Positions 23,101-37,718 of a DNA stretch of 64,000 nt are shown here, piece by piece (position 1 is the stretch's first letter; every line of letters begins with the position of its first letter). Source of the stretch: Xenopus tropicalis (Eukaryota > Chordata > Amphibia > Anura > Pipidae); the NCBI RefSeq assembly GCF_000004195.4, contig NC_030683.2, positions 72,015,764 to 72,079,763 on the forward strand, read 5' to 3'. Made by a program: the position numbers and the translations under genes. Below the pieces are notes generated by a model, which saw nothing but the letters and a program-made list of their open reading frames with translations, had not been told where the DNA came from and ran no database searches.

Positions 23101-26100
23101 GGAACACACAGGCAGCATAGAGCAGGCTAAGTATGGCACATACAGGCAGCATAGGGCAGGCAGAGTATGGCACATACAGGCAGCATAGGGCAGGCAGAGT
23201 AGTGCCTGTGTGTGCCGTACTCTGCAGGTGAACCTGGCAGGGGTTTGTTCGCATTTGGAAATAGTCATGATATAGTCCCTAATGTGTGTAATTATATGCT
23301 AGGGGTTGCTGTGCTATCCACAGGAAAGGAGGAGGCATATGGATTTAAGGGTGTGTCTTAAAATTACATAATAGAATTCTTTCACATATGAATAAAGGGT
23401 GATAGCCTTACAGTGAGCACCAACCATTTGGGTTTTTCTGCGCTACCACCAATAATGTGGGTATAGTCTTAAAGGCTCTTGTGATAACATGGGTGTGGTT
23501 TAAAGTGTGTGCAGTTTAAATAAGGGGTATAGTCAAAACAAGCTTCCATTAGCGTCCCTCCACCATGTAGGCCAGAAAAATTCTGGCCCTCAGTACCAAA
23601 GAAGTTGGACAGCACTGCTTTAAGCATTAATGCACTGTAGTGAATTCTGTACATTAGCTTTTGGCTAAGGCGGTTTAAGCTTGGATTAAACTGTTTAGTT
23701 TAGCTTCACAGAGTAGGCAAATTTGGGTCCTTATCGGGTCATCTTAATTACTGAAACTAGTTCAGTATACCAATTCACCACTTGATCAATGATCTTATAT
23801 AGAAGACGGTACTACCATCAGTTCAGTGGATTGACCAATATGTTGACTTGTTTGCATCCAAATATACATGCAGACCTGTTTGGTCAGGTCTAGTCAAGTT
23901 AGACAACCAAGCTACACCACAGGCACCTTATGAGGATAGGGTACCAGGAATGATTGCTTATTCTTTTATCTCTTTTGGCCTACTGTTGTACCAACTAACT
24001 CCTGCTCCAAAGGTGACAGACTTCCTTGTAGTGAAAAATATTTGCACTGGGTAGGTTTATGTACTAAACTCTTGAGCAAGGAAGCCTATTTTATAGTCCC
24101 ATAGTTAAGAGAAGGGAATTATTGATTGTTTTAAGTCAGCATATTGTAAGTCACTTTATAAGCATGGAGGTTATACAAATGATCCCTACTACTAAATACA
24201 GCCATTTGTTCTCTGCATTTATATAGTCTAAATAAGAGTAAGGCATTATTCTGGAAATTTGTACCCTAACAATTAATAGATCCAAGGATAGGTGTTAAAA
24301 TGCATAAACTGGCTGTCATTTGTCACTGCAGATGCATATGTAGCTTAATAAAAAATAGTTTTTGAGTGTTTCCCACTCATGGAGCGATGAATGTCCTGGA
24401 TGACAAAACCATTGGAATCATTCTCATACAGACAGTCAAGAAATATAAAATTATGGCGAGAATACCATTGGGAAATGATAGGTGCCCCAACTGGCCATAA
24501 GCAGAATGCTTCTTGAAATTATTAGCAGTAATGAGATGGTCACGGAGCAGTGAAAATCCGAAAGCCATGTCTTAGAAATGCCCATTACAACTAAATATAT
24601 CGGTTTGTCACTAAAAATATTTGCCCATCCTACAACCCAGGTGTGTAGATGTTAAGCTATAACCTTCAAACACTGAAAAGCCGAGGTTAAAAGAGTGTAA
24701 ATTTGACAATCCTTAGTGAAGACTCATAATGCTTCATAGTAACAGTATTCTTACCACGACTGATGCGTCCCAGGCACATGTTGTCTGGAGACACTACCTC
24801 CTGTTTAATGGTGAAGTAGTCGCCCTGAGATTCAGGCTGCAGGGGGTCACGCAGCAATGCTAAAGGGTAGTCATTCTCATATTTCAAAGACAAGAGTTCT
24901 TCTGAGCTGATGGGATGCAGGGTCTGGTATGACTCTGTGATGAAGCTGGGTTCAGAGAATTCAGAGGGCGGAACACACTGTGCATGTTCAATTCCATAGC
25001 CTGTTGCAGAGAAACACATGTAAAGCACACCTTGATGTATACAGTTTGAATCACACTGTCAGAAAACATAACACTGACCTCTGATCTACAAATAACTCAG
25101 GAAGAAATGGTTTTGCTCTGACATTCACATTTATTTGTTTACATCAGTAAGCTGGGGAAGTGTGTATCCTAGGTCTGCTTCGTCTCAAACGGAAATGGAT
25201 TAAACAGCTATACTACTGGATTTTGTATTAGGCTGCATTGAATGTTATTATTTTGAAATGAATGAAATTATTTTGCACTGATAATGCCATTTTACAAAAT
25301 ATAAGACTATACATTTACATGTTCCTGAAGAACAAGCAGATTCTTAAGGAAAAACACGTGCTAGCAATGCTAAATGACATGTAGAACAGGTATCATGCGT
25401 TCTAAAATGCCCTAAAATGTATTGATGTATACATGTATTTAGAGCATTTTTTGCCAAAATTGTTTGTGGTAAACCGGTTTTTCTTTATACTATAGCCTGC
25501 ATTGTGGGCAGTAACTTATTTATAGAAGGAAAACATAAGATAAAGATAAGGTGCAGACATTCATTTTATTATAATTAAGAACAAATGAAAATGAATATGT
25601 TTCACTTGAAATATGGCTTAAAGCATTGACATTTACTAGTAATGTTTGTGCCTTTTTGCATGAAAAACAATTGCCCAAAAGTCCACCACACCCATTTCAC
25701 AGTCTGATCATGCCTAGAAAATGCTATTTATACAACTGAAAAGTATGTGCTACATATTTGTTCCAATTGCATTCTTATCCAAAAATTCTTATTTAAAGAA
25801 ACAGTAACATAAAAAAGTGTTTTAAAAGGTACTGGTCTTCAAAAACACTACTATAGTTTATATAAATAAGAGGCGGCCATACACAGGCAGATTTTAGCTG
25901 CTGAATCGGGTACTTAAAGGTGGCCATACACGCACCGATAATATCGTACGAAACCTCGTTTCGTACGATATTCGGTGCGTGTATGGTATGTCGGCGAGTC
26001 GACCAATATCGCAGGAAGCTGCTGATATTGGCCGACTCGTCGATCGGACCAGTTTAAAAATTTAACCAAAATTTAACCAAAATCTCCCTTCAGCGCTGAA

Positions 26101-29100
26101 TCAGCAGAAGGAGGTAGAAATCCTATTGTTTCTACCTCCTTACCTGCCAATTCAGCCCTGAATGGTGTGTGGCGGATCTGACGATGTTCCGTGCGACCAA
26201 GATCGCCACGTTTATGGCCAGCTTTAGATGGATTCAGCAGCTTATCTTATCACTTGATATGCCTACCAGAGTTGCCCATACACAGGGAGAAAAGATAAGA
26301 GAAGATCCGCTCACTTGGCAACCTTGCATAACATGCAAATCTTCCAGTGTATGGCCAACTTAAGCTGCTGTGTAGCCAGGGGGGCAGGCATTCAAGTGGA
26401 AATATAGGTCTAAATGGAACACATTACACAGCAAATAAAATATAAGAAAAATATAAAATAAGCTCTGTAGACTCTTATTGTATTTTGCAGAGCTTATTTA
26501 TTATCTGCTAGGTAATCTGTGTTTACCTTTCCAGCTTTTAAAGATAACAATGCTTCAAACTTCACACCAATTAACGGTTATAATATTTACAACTACAATC
26601 TTTGCAATTGGTGACTTCTCAAGAGTCCAGTCATTATATGACTATGCCTTTTGTCATCATTGGAGACTGATTCATTGGATTCATTTGCAGAATTAAAGAG
26701 GGCATTACACCCCCTTGTTTATTCAGAGTTAAATGAATAGGGCTTGTGCTGAACTTACATTTTGCCTATTGTTTTGATTAAGAGAAATGCATGGTATTTG
26801 TTGTATCTCCAGCTAAAGAGGACAAGGTAAAAAAGCATGGAGCAGGTTCAGTCTCCCTGTTTTGCTTGACATAAAATAAAAATGATGTTTGTTTAAAACA
26901 ATAGGCAAAATGTATGTTTTTCACAAGCCCTATTTATTGCAATGTGCCTTTTTTCTCCCAGAGACTCTTTCTAGGCAGGCCTCCTCATTCTAGGATGCAG
27001 AAGAAATGTAAGTGATTGTGGCACTGCACCATAGCGTTATACCCCGTTATTAAGATAGTATTGTGTAGAAGCCCAATAATAAAGAACACTTTGTTTTAAA
27101 AAAAAAAAACACACAGTTGTAGGTTTACTAAGAAATTAAGGTGTCTTCTCCTCTATTAAATACACTTGGTGGTCGGGGGGGGGGGGGGGTGTCTTTAACA
27201 TGTTAAATATTAAAACAGTTTAATACAGTTATACTTACTGATGAAGTAGTCTGAAGTGTATCTGGATTCTGGGTATGCTGGGGTTATTTCACTAGTTTGA
27301 TACTGTTTTGAGTCTTCTGAAATGAAGACAGTACAGACAGAAAGGCAGAACAAAACAAAAAAAAACAAAGAAAAATCATTAGTACATATTCTATTATATG
27401 CATGAAACCATAGGATACAACAAAATATAGCTGTGCATTTATAATAAAAGCTTCATATAAATATAGCCCTCCATGATCATCTTCTTGATATGTTTGAATA
27501 AGAAAAAATAAAGTTAATTATATAAACATTAACCAACAAACACAGAAACCTTTCAATATAATTTTAGTTGACCGAGGGCATCATTGGGCCTCTCTGTGCC
27601 CACTGGATACCTTGGCTAGGTGAATGTTATTGAGAGTTTCCAAAGACTCTATTTTAGAAAGCATCTAAAAAGAAAGCTCAGCATATTGAAGTGTTTACTG
27701 AAACATTTGGGAAATATCCCTAAGTTCAAAAGTGCCTCTTACAGAGAAGGTAAATACTGCACCAACTGAGGGTTTCAAATATAAGCCTGCTATATTTTAT
27801 GGTTGAACATGATGGACGTACCTCTTTTTTCAACCTAACTTACTATGTAAGCCCGATAAAAAGCTTCTATATTCCCCAACAGAAATGAATGCAGGTGAAA
27901 ACTGTTCACTGATGTGGTATCTATCAGAAAATTACAGTTGGATTTTTTTCATTCTTCACAGCAATGTGACGGACACAAAACAGGCCTTAACCTAAATCTA
28001 CAAATCCTCAAAATAACCTTCTGCAGTTTGTATGCGTTTCCTGTTTTATTTTTGGCTAGTTTCTATCTCGGTTTAAGCTTCTGGCAATGGCCTATAAATG
28101 GTAGTGGGGAAGCACGCTCACTTGCCAAGTAACCAAGTGTGGGAGGATCACAGCTCTAATCATAGTACAGGTGTTTTTTTCCCATTTTATAAATGTAGTA
28201 ATGCGGAGAAAAAAAGAATTACACACAACACACACACACACTATATATATATATATTTGAAATATATACAATAACGTGTTGTTCATTCATACCTACTGTA
28301 AAAAATGTTCTACAATACAAATTTCAAGAATTTTGAACCATATCTAAATGCACATTATTAACAACACTCTAAACATAGCTGCTGTACTTCCTAAGCTTGC
28401 AATAGAATCGTAGTTCAGAATTACTAGAATTGGATGTTGTTGGATTTCAAAGATGAATTTTTAATAAGGATGTTATAAAAATTTTGAAACAAATACACTA
28501 GGCCCATCAAATATGGAGTTTAGATTGTTTCAGCACCCTCAGAAAACTGCAATTAAAAGGCATAGTGAACACCAGAGCAGGTAACAATGCTGGTATAGAA
28601 TATATTTTATGATCATGGAATAAGTCACTAGCCACAAGCAGCCAATACAGGAATCACCACCAAGCTGTCTCTATACAGAAGTTATTGCTCCTAATTATCT
28701 GCGTACTTTAGTTATCTACCTCGCAACTACCAAACAGGGAGAAGCATTCATTACCCCATTTATTCAAAGTAACCACAGATTTTTTTTTTTTTTTTTAAAC
28801 AATAGGGAAAAGTATGTTCAACCCAAGCCCTATTCATTCAGCTTGTGTTGATCAAGAAGGTATACTGTTCCTTTAATGTAGTATGGAGTAAACAGAAGGA
28901 GCATTTTATAAAGGAAAGAACTACATGTATGAGACAGTGTTCTCAGCCAAAAATATATAAAAGAAAGGAATTAGCTTATAGGCACAAAAAAAAAAAAAAA
29001 TAAACCATACGTTCCCATGTAATGAAAGGCCGCTAACAAAAAATAATTGTTTCAGCCTTGATGTTTCCATGGAACCTTGTGACACAATCCAGTTTAAGAA

Positions 29101-32100
29101 TGTATAGAAGCACCTAAAGGGCACCAGTGCATAGAGAGTAATTAAAACATTACCTTTCTGTAAGATCTCCAAGTGCTCCCACAAGATATCTCCCACAAAG
29201 TCGGGCGCCAATTCTAGAAAACATTCCTTCCCCAGGCCACATAATGCTGCTCCGCTCATACAGAACTTCTGAAAGTCCACTCCTTTCAGAGTAAATTCAT
29301 TCACTGCCCACGAGACCCACTCCCTCACTTGCGTGTCTGTCCATTCTCGGGGATCTAACCAGAACAAATGGAAAATTAGTATTAGAATTGTAAAATTTAA
29401 GCACCTGTGCACAGTGATTTTTTTTTTTAAAAAGAGTTAAATAAATACAGTCAATTTAAGGCATCTCAGACAGTAATGGAATCTTTATGGCACATGTTCC
29501 CAAAGTGTGGGGAATGTCGATTTTATATTTAAGGGAATCAATTAATTAATTACCATTAATATAGAGCAACAAATGGCAACAATTCTTTTAATTTAGGAAT
29601 GCAGTCAATGCTGCAGTCTGCCCACAGATAAATTAAACCTTTCCTGGAAAAGAAATAATGCTACATGCGTCAACAGTTGTGAAACATGGTACAGAGAACA
29701 TAAAAAGGCTCATAGCTGTGCTGTGCTAAAATTGTTGTGCGCATTAAACCCACCAAAGGTACTTGTATCCAAACACGAACCTTGAACTTTCATATGGTTG
29801 CCCCAAACACCACTGAATCTGTTCGGCCACTTGGCTGAATCAAGTGCCAGTGTTCATATGGTCATGAGGGAACCTTGCAGCTACTGCTATTCTGAACATG
29901 GTGGTAATTCTAGTTCCCGCAGTTGGTTGCATCAACAGAAGCAACAAACTTGTACCCAAGGGATCACAAGCAAATGTAATTTTAATGACAATTACCAGAA
30001 GTGACACAATCCTGACTCTAAAATGTTAATCATGCTTTGCATCCAGTTTGCTGCCACAAACAATTGGGTTCCCAGCACAGCCGCAATTACACTTGAATTA
30101 TGGGGATAAACGCTGCACTATGGCTAAAATATGCACTTCACATATAAATTAAAATTTCAGACATTTATTAAAGATTTAGTTCACCCCCTTTGATTTCTGC
30201 TTGAGGCAAGTTTAGGAAGCACAGAGACAGAGTTCTACTCAAAGCAGAGCCTCCTGTAGACCAGCAGTCAACAAGGGGCTACAAATAGTCAATCACAGTT
30301 CTTATTTGGCACCCCCAAAGAATATTTTTTATGCTTGTGTGTCACAAGTTAAAAAAGTTGGGGATCCCTGATGTAGAGAGTGACATTAAATCAGACAATT
30401 TGCAATTAGTCTTCATTTTTTAGTGTTTTGGTTTTTTTTTTTAGTGACACAGCTTTTTGTTTAGTAGCTCTCCAGTTTGAAATGTCAGCAGCTATCTGGT
30501 TGCTAGAGTCCAAATTACTCTAGCAACCAGGTAGTGGCTGGAATGAAAGACTGGAATATGAATAATTAGGAACCCCAAAAGAAAGTTAAGTAATAAAAAG
30601 TAGCAATAACAAAATTGGAGCCTTGAAAAGCAACATTTGTTTAGCTGCTGGGATCAGTGATGCCCATTTAAGTGCTGGAAAAAGGCAGAGTAGGGTAGCA
30701 AATCATTCAGAAAAGACCAATTAAATTTTCTTAGGATATTTTGTAACTAAAACTACCCATTATCCAGAAAGTTCTGAATTACGGAAAGGCCATCTCTATA
30801 GACTCCATTGAAATCCTGTGAATTAAATTAGCATATCTTACCAATGGGTATCCCTAAACGTTGTTGTTCCTTGGTAAAACCACTAAAAGTGGCACGAAGA
30901 GCTTGAGACATCATCTCTTTACTACTGGGAGTCAGCAGGGGAACATCTGCACATTCCATATCTAAAAGCAAACAGATATTTAGGAGTTTAGAAGAGGGCT
31001 AAAAAGCATAAGCTTAGTTATTTAATCTAGTTCTCCAGTATAATATATAGATAATATAGAATACCACGGTCTTGTAATGTTGCAAGTTTGACATCGCCAG
31101 ATGAAACACATTGGTTACGGCAATTATATAAAAAGGATAAAAATGTAGCTCTAAAATGTAGGGCCTAAATGTATCATAATCAGAAGGGCATATTGGGAAA
31201 GTTTGGTAGGAAGGATTGGTTGTGTTTTTCCTACATTAAAAATCATCATCTTTACATAAATACTCCATTTGTGTCAAGAATAAAACAGGACCAAAGTCCT
31301 AGAAGTGTCATTTTAAATTGGAATTCTGTCCAATACTTAATACACTCATTGTTACTAATGCTGCACATTATATCTCTGGCCATGCTGCTGTACATGGGAA
31401 CTGTTTTAACAAAAGGACCTATTTGTTAAGGACAGAAAAGTGATCTCTCCACATCTTTTCTTGACATGTGTCCCCTGACCTGTGTCCCCAGGACTTCTGG
31501 CTGACAGATAAAGGTCAGTTTATACAGTACACACACTGTGTCTCTTATCACCTCTTGTGTGACACCCTGCCCTATGTCTCACATCCATCAATCTTGCACT
31601 GCAAGAAAACAAGAGATCACCGGCATCTGGGCAACATAATAAAATTCACACTACTCTCTAAAACTATCCAGATGCTACTTTTAGGAGTTTTACGGTAGGG
31701 TTTTTAAATTCCAAGCATTATAAGGACTGTCCAAGTTCTTGACGAGACTGGTGCTCCAGGTTTGACATGCAACACAAATGTGTATGGAAGTACTGAATTG
31801 TTAGATATAGCATTCAGTCCATTGCTCAGAACGGATTCAAGGCATCTGAAACCACTGCACAGAATGCCTTCTATGAATAAAATGAAACATTGCATAGCTT
31901 CTTCTAAGAATACAATGCTGTGTCATGCAAGGCCTGGAGTTGTGTGCCAAATCCGCAAGTCAGTTCCTATAAAGAATATGACAAATCCAGATATACCTCT
32001 AGGAATATGTGTTTGCCAAATACTCTTAGCAATTTCCGTGCCAAATCTGGAACATAACGTCCAGAAATACTATGCTATGGAGTGCCAAATAAAAAACCTA

Positions 32101-35100
32101 CCCTAAAGTTCAAAGTTCATTTGAGTGAAGAGCTTGCAGGGTGAGCTACTGCATTCATGGCTTCCAGACAAATGTTTACGACTTGTTCTCTTTTACCGAA
32201 TATCAGAGGAGAGAGCCAAATACGCTGCAGGTCTCAGAAGTGTACTAAGTATTAATCTCTATAAAGTTACTGCCCGACAGTTTTGGCTCCTTATGCTATG
32301 AAACACAAACTACTTTTTCTCCATATCACAACCCAAAAGGTTTTGCACAATACAGTTTCTTAAATTAAGTTTTCCAACATTACGCAGTGCGCGGCTCAAA
32401 GTGATAATGATGCATTTTTGACAGGATGTTGTTAGCATCTCTAGTAAAAAAACGACACCACATTTCTTATTCTTCATTTCCCCAAGCCACCCAATGGGCT
32501 TAACTTAACAAGGCACAAAGAGGTGGATTCTGTCAGCTGGGGGCAGTCACTCAGTCTAAGTCTAACAAGTTACTCTTTTGCCTATTTCTTCAGTAAAGAA
32601 TTTTCTTGTTAAAATATCAAACCGGTGTTGTTTCCTGCATGACCTTGGGTTCCCTGCGTGCAATGTAGAGGCAGATCTTGCGAGCAGAGAAAAAAAGGGT
32701 GTTACCTGTGTTACTGCCATATTAGTGGGCTCCATACATAACTGCACAAGCATTTACAGCTTTTTATTATATTCCTACTGACTATGGGTACATACCAATA
32801 TCACTTTTTTCACTCAAGTATTTTAGCAAATTTAAGGGCTGTGAGAGACGGGGAGATTAGTCGCGGTGCGACAAATCTCCCCGAAATGCCATCCCACCGG
32901 CTAGAATGTAAATTGCCGGTGCGATGGCATACACAGCGTGGCAATTTGCCGAAATCATCAAAGCCTTGAGAGGAAACTACATACACAGGAGAGAAGCACC
33001 CAACTCAATCAGCTGCTTAAACCTGCCTGTGTATAACCCACTTTCATGAGTTTTACAAAGATCGTACAGAATAATGAAGCAAAAAACTATAGAATATTGG
33101 ATAGCTGAGCAATAAAGTCGAAACCCTAGCATAGTGTACTGAAAAAATAAAAATACTACAATTAAATAAGGAGAACGCTGAAAGCAGAGCTTTTATTTCC
33201 CTTTGAGTAACTGTTGCTTTCCAGCAATGGAATAAGCTCTGGACCAAGACAAGATTAATGTAACAAATGAAATATATATGCAATATAGTACAGGTATGTA
33301 CCTAGTTCCTGTAATAAAGCAGCGAAAATCAGTGTTTGTGGTAAAACAATCCTATAGCCTTCTTACCCTCCCACTTTTGAAATGTTTTCAGTAGATTAAG
33401 AGCTAAACTACACAGGAGATTTTGTAGGATGGTATCAGATTGACAGACTGCATCCTACATTTTGTTGCATGGGTCAAAATATAATGGGACTTCATGGAAT
33501 ATTTGCCATCCAATGAGACATGTCAACAAATACTTCTTAATGAAATACATTGAGTGTCTGATATAAATAAACAAAACACCATGCAAATGTATATGATCGC
33601 ACTTACATTACAGCAGTAGGAATAAAACTGTGTGGCATCCCACAACATCTTGTGCTTTGGAATGACAAAATTTTGTGGGTCAGATAAATGTATTCTATTA
33701 AGTTTAGCCCTTAAATGTATGGTGATCCAATTTACACAGACTCCCCAGGTCAAAAGCATTCTGGATAATAGACCACATAGTGTAAAAAGTATTTTTTTGT
33801 AACTAACATCAACACTAAGTTTTCCAGTAACAGCACCAACTAAAAGCACGGATCCTACAGCATCCATGCAGAATCTCCAGTCTTTCAACAATTAGGCTAC
33901 GGGGTATGATTTCGGCCTGGGAAAAAGTGCAGGCTGTGAATCAGCCCCAACGCGAACACTAGCTTTCTTGTTTGCCTGTACCCAGAACCACTGAATAGGC
34001 CTAAATGCAGACACGGTAGATTGTCGAAGAAACTAAAAGTTTGCATTTTATAGCCGATATGCCCTGCATTTACCTGCATTAGCCTTAAGGCAAGCAATGA
34101 GTATCTCTATGCTAAGATGTTCTGTCACCTACATTTCCAAGCCAAAGGTCCTACAAACAATACGCTGCCTGAGGTGATAACAGACAATACTTCCAAACCC
34201 ACCCCCAGCTGTGATTAGAAGAACTATTGTCCTTACTTTTTTATTTGCCATTCAACAACAAAGCAGTTTTTCTATTTATTAATAGTGAACAAAGTCCAGA
34301 GCCCCAATAAAAAGCTGCTTATCCATCTGCACTGGTCACAGCAGTGATCCATTGGAAAGGCAACTGTTATAATAAAAGAAGCATAACTCTTCTATCACAG
34401 TAATAAATAACACCGTCTTGGGGTACAAAAATCACATCTCTCACAATGCTTACTTGTCCACTATAAGAAGAACACACCTTCTCTGTTGCAAAACAATGTT
34501 TATTATGGGAAATTGACTAACTGCCTGTGTGAAGCCTTCATACTCATTACTTGCTTAGCATGGGAAGTGACAATTGTGGGAAAGGTAATAAAAACCGTAT
34601 TAACTTATTTAACAAAGCAATACAAACAACGTAAACACTGGGTTTTTGTAAACAGCAGAAAGTGAACTTTAACAATTCACATGATTAAAGTCTCTATTGT
34701 TGAGTTTGTCAAACCCTAAAGAAGGTCTTACTGGGAAGACAGATCTAAAACTGGTTCTTATTAAAGTTCAGGTAGTTACTGAACAACCCTGACAATGCAT
34801 TTGTTAGAAAACACTCTTTATGGCAGCCATACATGCTTAGGCAACAGCACAAATGCTGAGAATTAAACACCACTATGAAAACACTGTTCCTGCACTTATT
34901 AAACTGAATAACTATTCTAGGGCACGAGTATCCTTTAAGAGAGTATCAATCCGATGCAATTACAGATCCTTTCCTTCAACTCAGTTAGGTCACCCCAACC
35001 CAAAGAGAAACAAAATATAAGGGAGCTTTAGGCTTGCAGTTATCGATCTTGGCATTGTGAACTGGAAACAGAATGTGCACTTTCACTGGCAACAATTGCC

Positions 35101-36558
35101 TCTGGGAGCTTAAATTTTAGAATAGTTTACATTTCATGTAACATAATATAGCAGCTTTTGCAAAATAAGAAGTGACTCACCGTGGGTATAAACTGCTTCG
35201 ATGAGTATATTAAAACTGGAAATATGTGCCACCCCAAGTGGTTTAGACTTTTTGTAAATATGTAAAACCCTATAGCAAAGGGTCTTTTAAGGGCATGAAT
35301 TCTTAAATGTGCAAAAAAACAGAACATTTGTGGATAGTTGGAAGACACACGTTATATCAATATGAACATTATATTGAAGTCATTTAGAGGCAAAGCTGTA
35401 GAGAATGAGGCAAAATGACTTATCACACTGTTTTAAAAAGACAAATGTGTTAAGTCGTAATAAAATAAAAATTTGCAAAAATTAAAATGTATGCTTTGTA
35501 AACTTAATTGTGTATAGTTGCGAAACGAGGCCAGATGTACCAGTTTACTACTCAAATAACCTATGTGAAAGGACACTGGGACACTGGATCAGACATCTTA
35601 GTAAAAACCAGAATGGTTACTTGGTTTTGATCAACACCATTCTATCCTGACTAAATTACCTTGTTGTTGGGGAATTAGTCAAAAACTCCAGTTCACCTGT
35701 AAAAAGGGAATGCTTTTGGGGACAATTATTTTAACAACTAGGTTTGAGAATGCTACAGGGCAGCCACCTTAAAAATGCTGCACTAATGTAAGCCAGATCT
35801 ACAGCCTAATGCCAACTGCCACACATGCTTCACTCTAAAACAGAAGGTAATCAGCTTGAAAAAGGAACTAAAATGTTCTGAAAGCTTGCTATGGTTATCT
35901 TAGTTAGCCAATAAAGGTATCACCTTTATACCACTTTTGTTATTTTTTATTTCAAAAGGGTTACCCTGTAAACACTCTAAAACAGACAAATGATTCTTCA
36001 CAGAGCCTCAGCCAAAGTAATAATTTTTATGTAGGTGTTAAGTCCTGGAGTATTTTTCACAAATAATTACAGATGCACACAGTATATGCTACATTTAAAC
36101 TACAGTCATCACAACTCCAAGAAAGTTGTATTCTAGATATGTGATCCCAACTGACAACACCAACAAGGGGTGCAATGGTACAGAAAGTGGGAGGGGGATT
36201 TTCACTAGTACAAAAAAGAAGAACTGACATTCAAGCAGATACCAGTGATAACTGTAAGCACTTAATTTAAGAAAAAGGGAGTACGCCTGGCCAAATAAAA
36301 GTTGCCCTCGTTACAGAGTATTTCCATTCACTAAACCCATGTTTACACCATACCACACACGTATGTTTGAGTATGTTGTATATACGAGCATGTTTACCCC
36401 ATATACATAGACACAAATTTTCCAAATAATAAATATTTTAAGGTTCAAACAAAGTTATCTGCAAATGTGTTAGGACCCTTAAACCCTTCTAATCTCAACA
36501 TTTTGTAAAGTGATTTTGTGTAACCTGAACTGGAATAAGCTGTTTGTGTAAGTAGTCA

Positions 36559-36597
<39 letters not shown>

Positions 36598-37642
36598 CTT
36601 GGGTCATTCCAAAGTCGCTTTAAGGGGTACAATAAATTCTCCAGCTACACATAAAACCAGCACAGAATTTTAGTCTTCTCAGATGTGGCAGGGTTAATGG
36701 CCGATTTTTCCCCACCCCTTCTGACTGAGTCACCACAGTGTAATGTGAGACCACCAGAATGGATGAGTCTAGTTAATCGTAACAGCGTGCATGGGAGCTA
36801 AATCACTGCTCCCCATTGCACAGCCAAACTGACTGCAGTTTCCAAATATTCCCACACTGCCTGATTAACCTCCTCCCAGGGCCACAGTCATCATGCATTC
36901 ATTCCCCATCTCTCTCCACCAACGCATGCACATGCCCTCTACATAAATATGGGAGCCACATTCAAAAACCAAGCACTTTATGCTATCCCTATGCGGCGCC
37001 ATGAGGTTTCTGGTACTAAATGGGTTAAAGGCTTTTTTTTTTTTTTTTTTTTTTTTTAAGGACATGTTGCGCCAACAAGGAATCAAATTCAAAGAACAAT
37101 TTCACACACCCACAATGGTGCCCCTTTCATATGGAAGTCATTTCTGTTGTAAGAGCAGTCCCCCTTAAAGGAATTTGTTCTCACAGCCCTACAGTGCTGC
37201 TCCCTATGGGAATTGTTTCTCTTATAAGAACATCTTCTCACAAGCCAGAGAGTGTGTTGTAACTTTCTTATGGGAGGAATTTCTGTCATAAGCAGAACCC
37301 CCTTCACGCCACCTAAAGATATTTCCACTACAGCAAAGGATCCTATCATAACATCCAGTCACTCTCAATATGTTCCTCAAATGTGGGAAAATTCTAAGCA
37401 AAGCAACCTGAGAGTTATTAGTAGGATTTCCACAGAATGCAATGTAAACAGAGCCTGGGATGGAAAGCTATCAGCTATTATACAAGCTTTTTTTCTTTGA
37501 TGCAGCATTTTCTTACAGGTATTTTGAAATTCATTGTGCAAGACAGGTAGCTTTTCATCTGTAATGTAAACAAAGCCATGTTTTTGAAAAATGGACAAGA
37601 TAACCAATTTTTGAATAACTGGGTCTATATAATAATATATAT

Positions 37643-37718
<76 letters not shown>

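Larger units (their letters stand above)
22751..24754 (-). other. ets1: ets1 intron 5
   Basis: About 2 kb, GTAAGA donor and TCTAG acceptor. The lower half (22791-23619) is a repeat with inverted ends and an internal minisatellite; 23620-24754 holds nothing I recognise. Confidence 0.85.
25001..27238 (-). other. ets1: ets1 intron 4
   Basis: About 2.2 kb, GTAAGTAT donor and CAACAG acceptor. It contains the nested MITE complex 25797-26560, an A tract at 27099-27109 and a G tract at 27176-27189. The stretch 25001-25790 has nothing recognisable. Confidence 0.85.

Noticed and set aside
23099..23202. Repeated units resembling a CRISPR array
   Set aside because: Contiguous 34-bp tandem copies without spacers, in a vertebrate genome; it is a minisatellite.
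37033..37057. Poly-T tract as the tail of a processed pseudogene or retrogene
   Set aside because: No gene-like sequence on the adjoining side and no flanking duplication.
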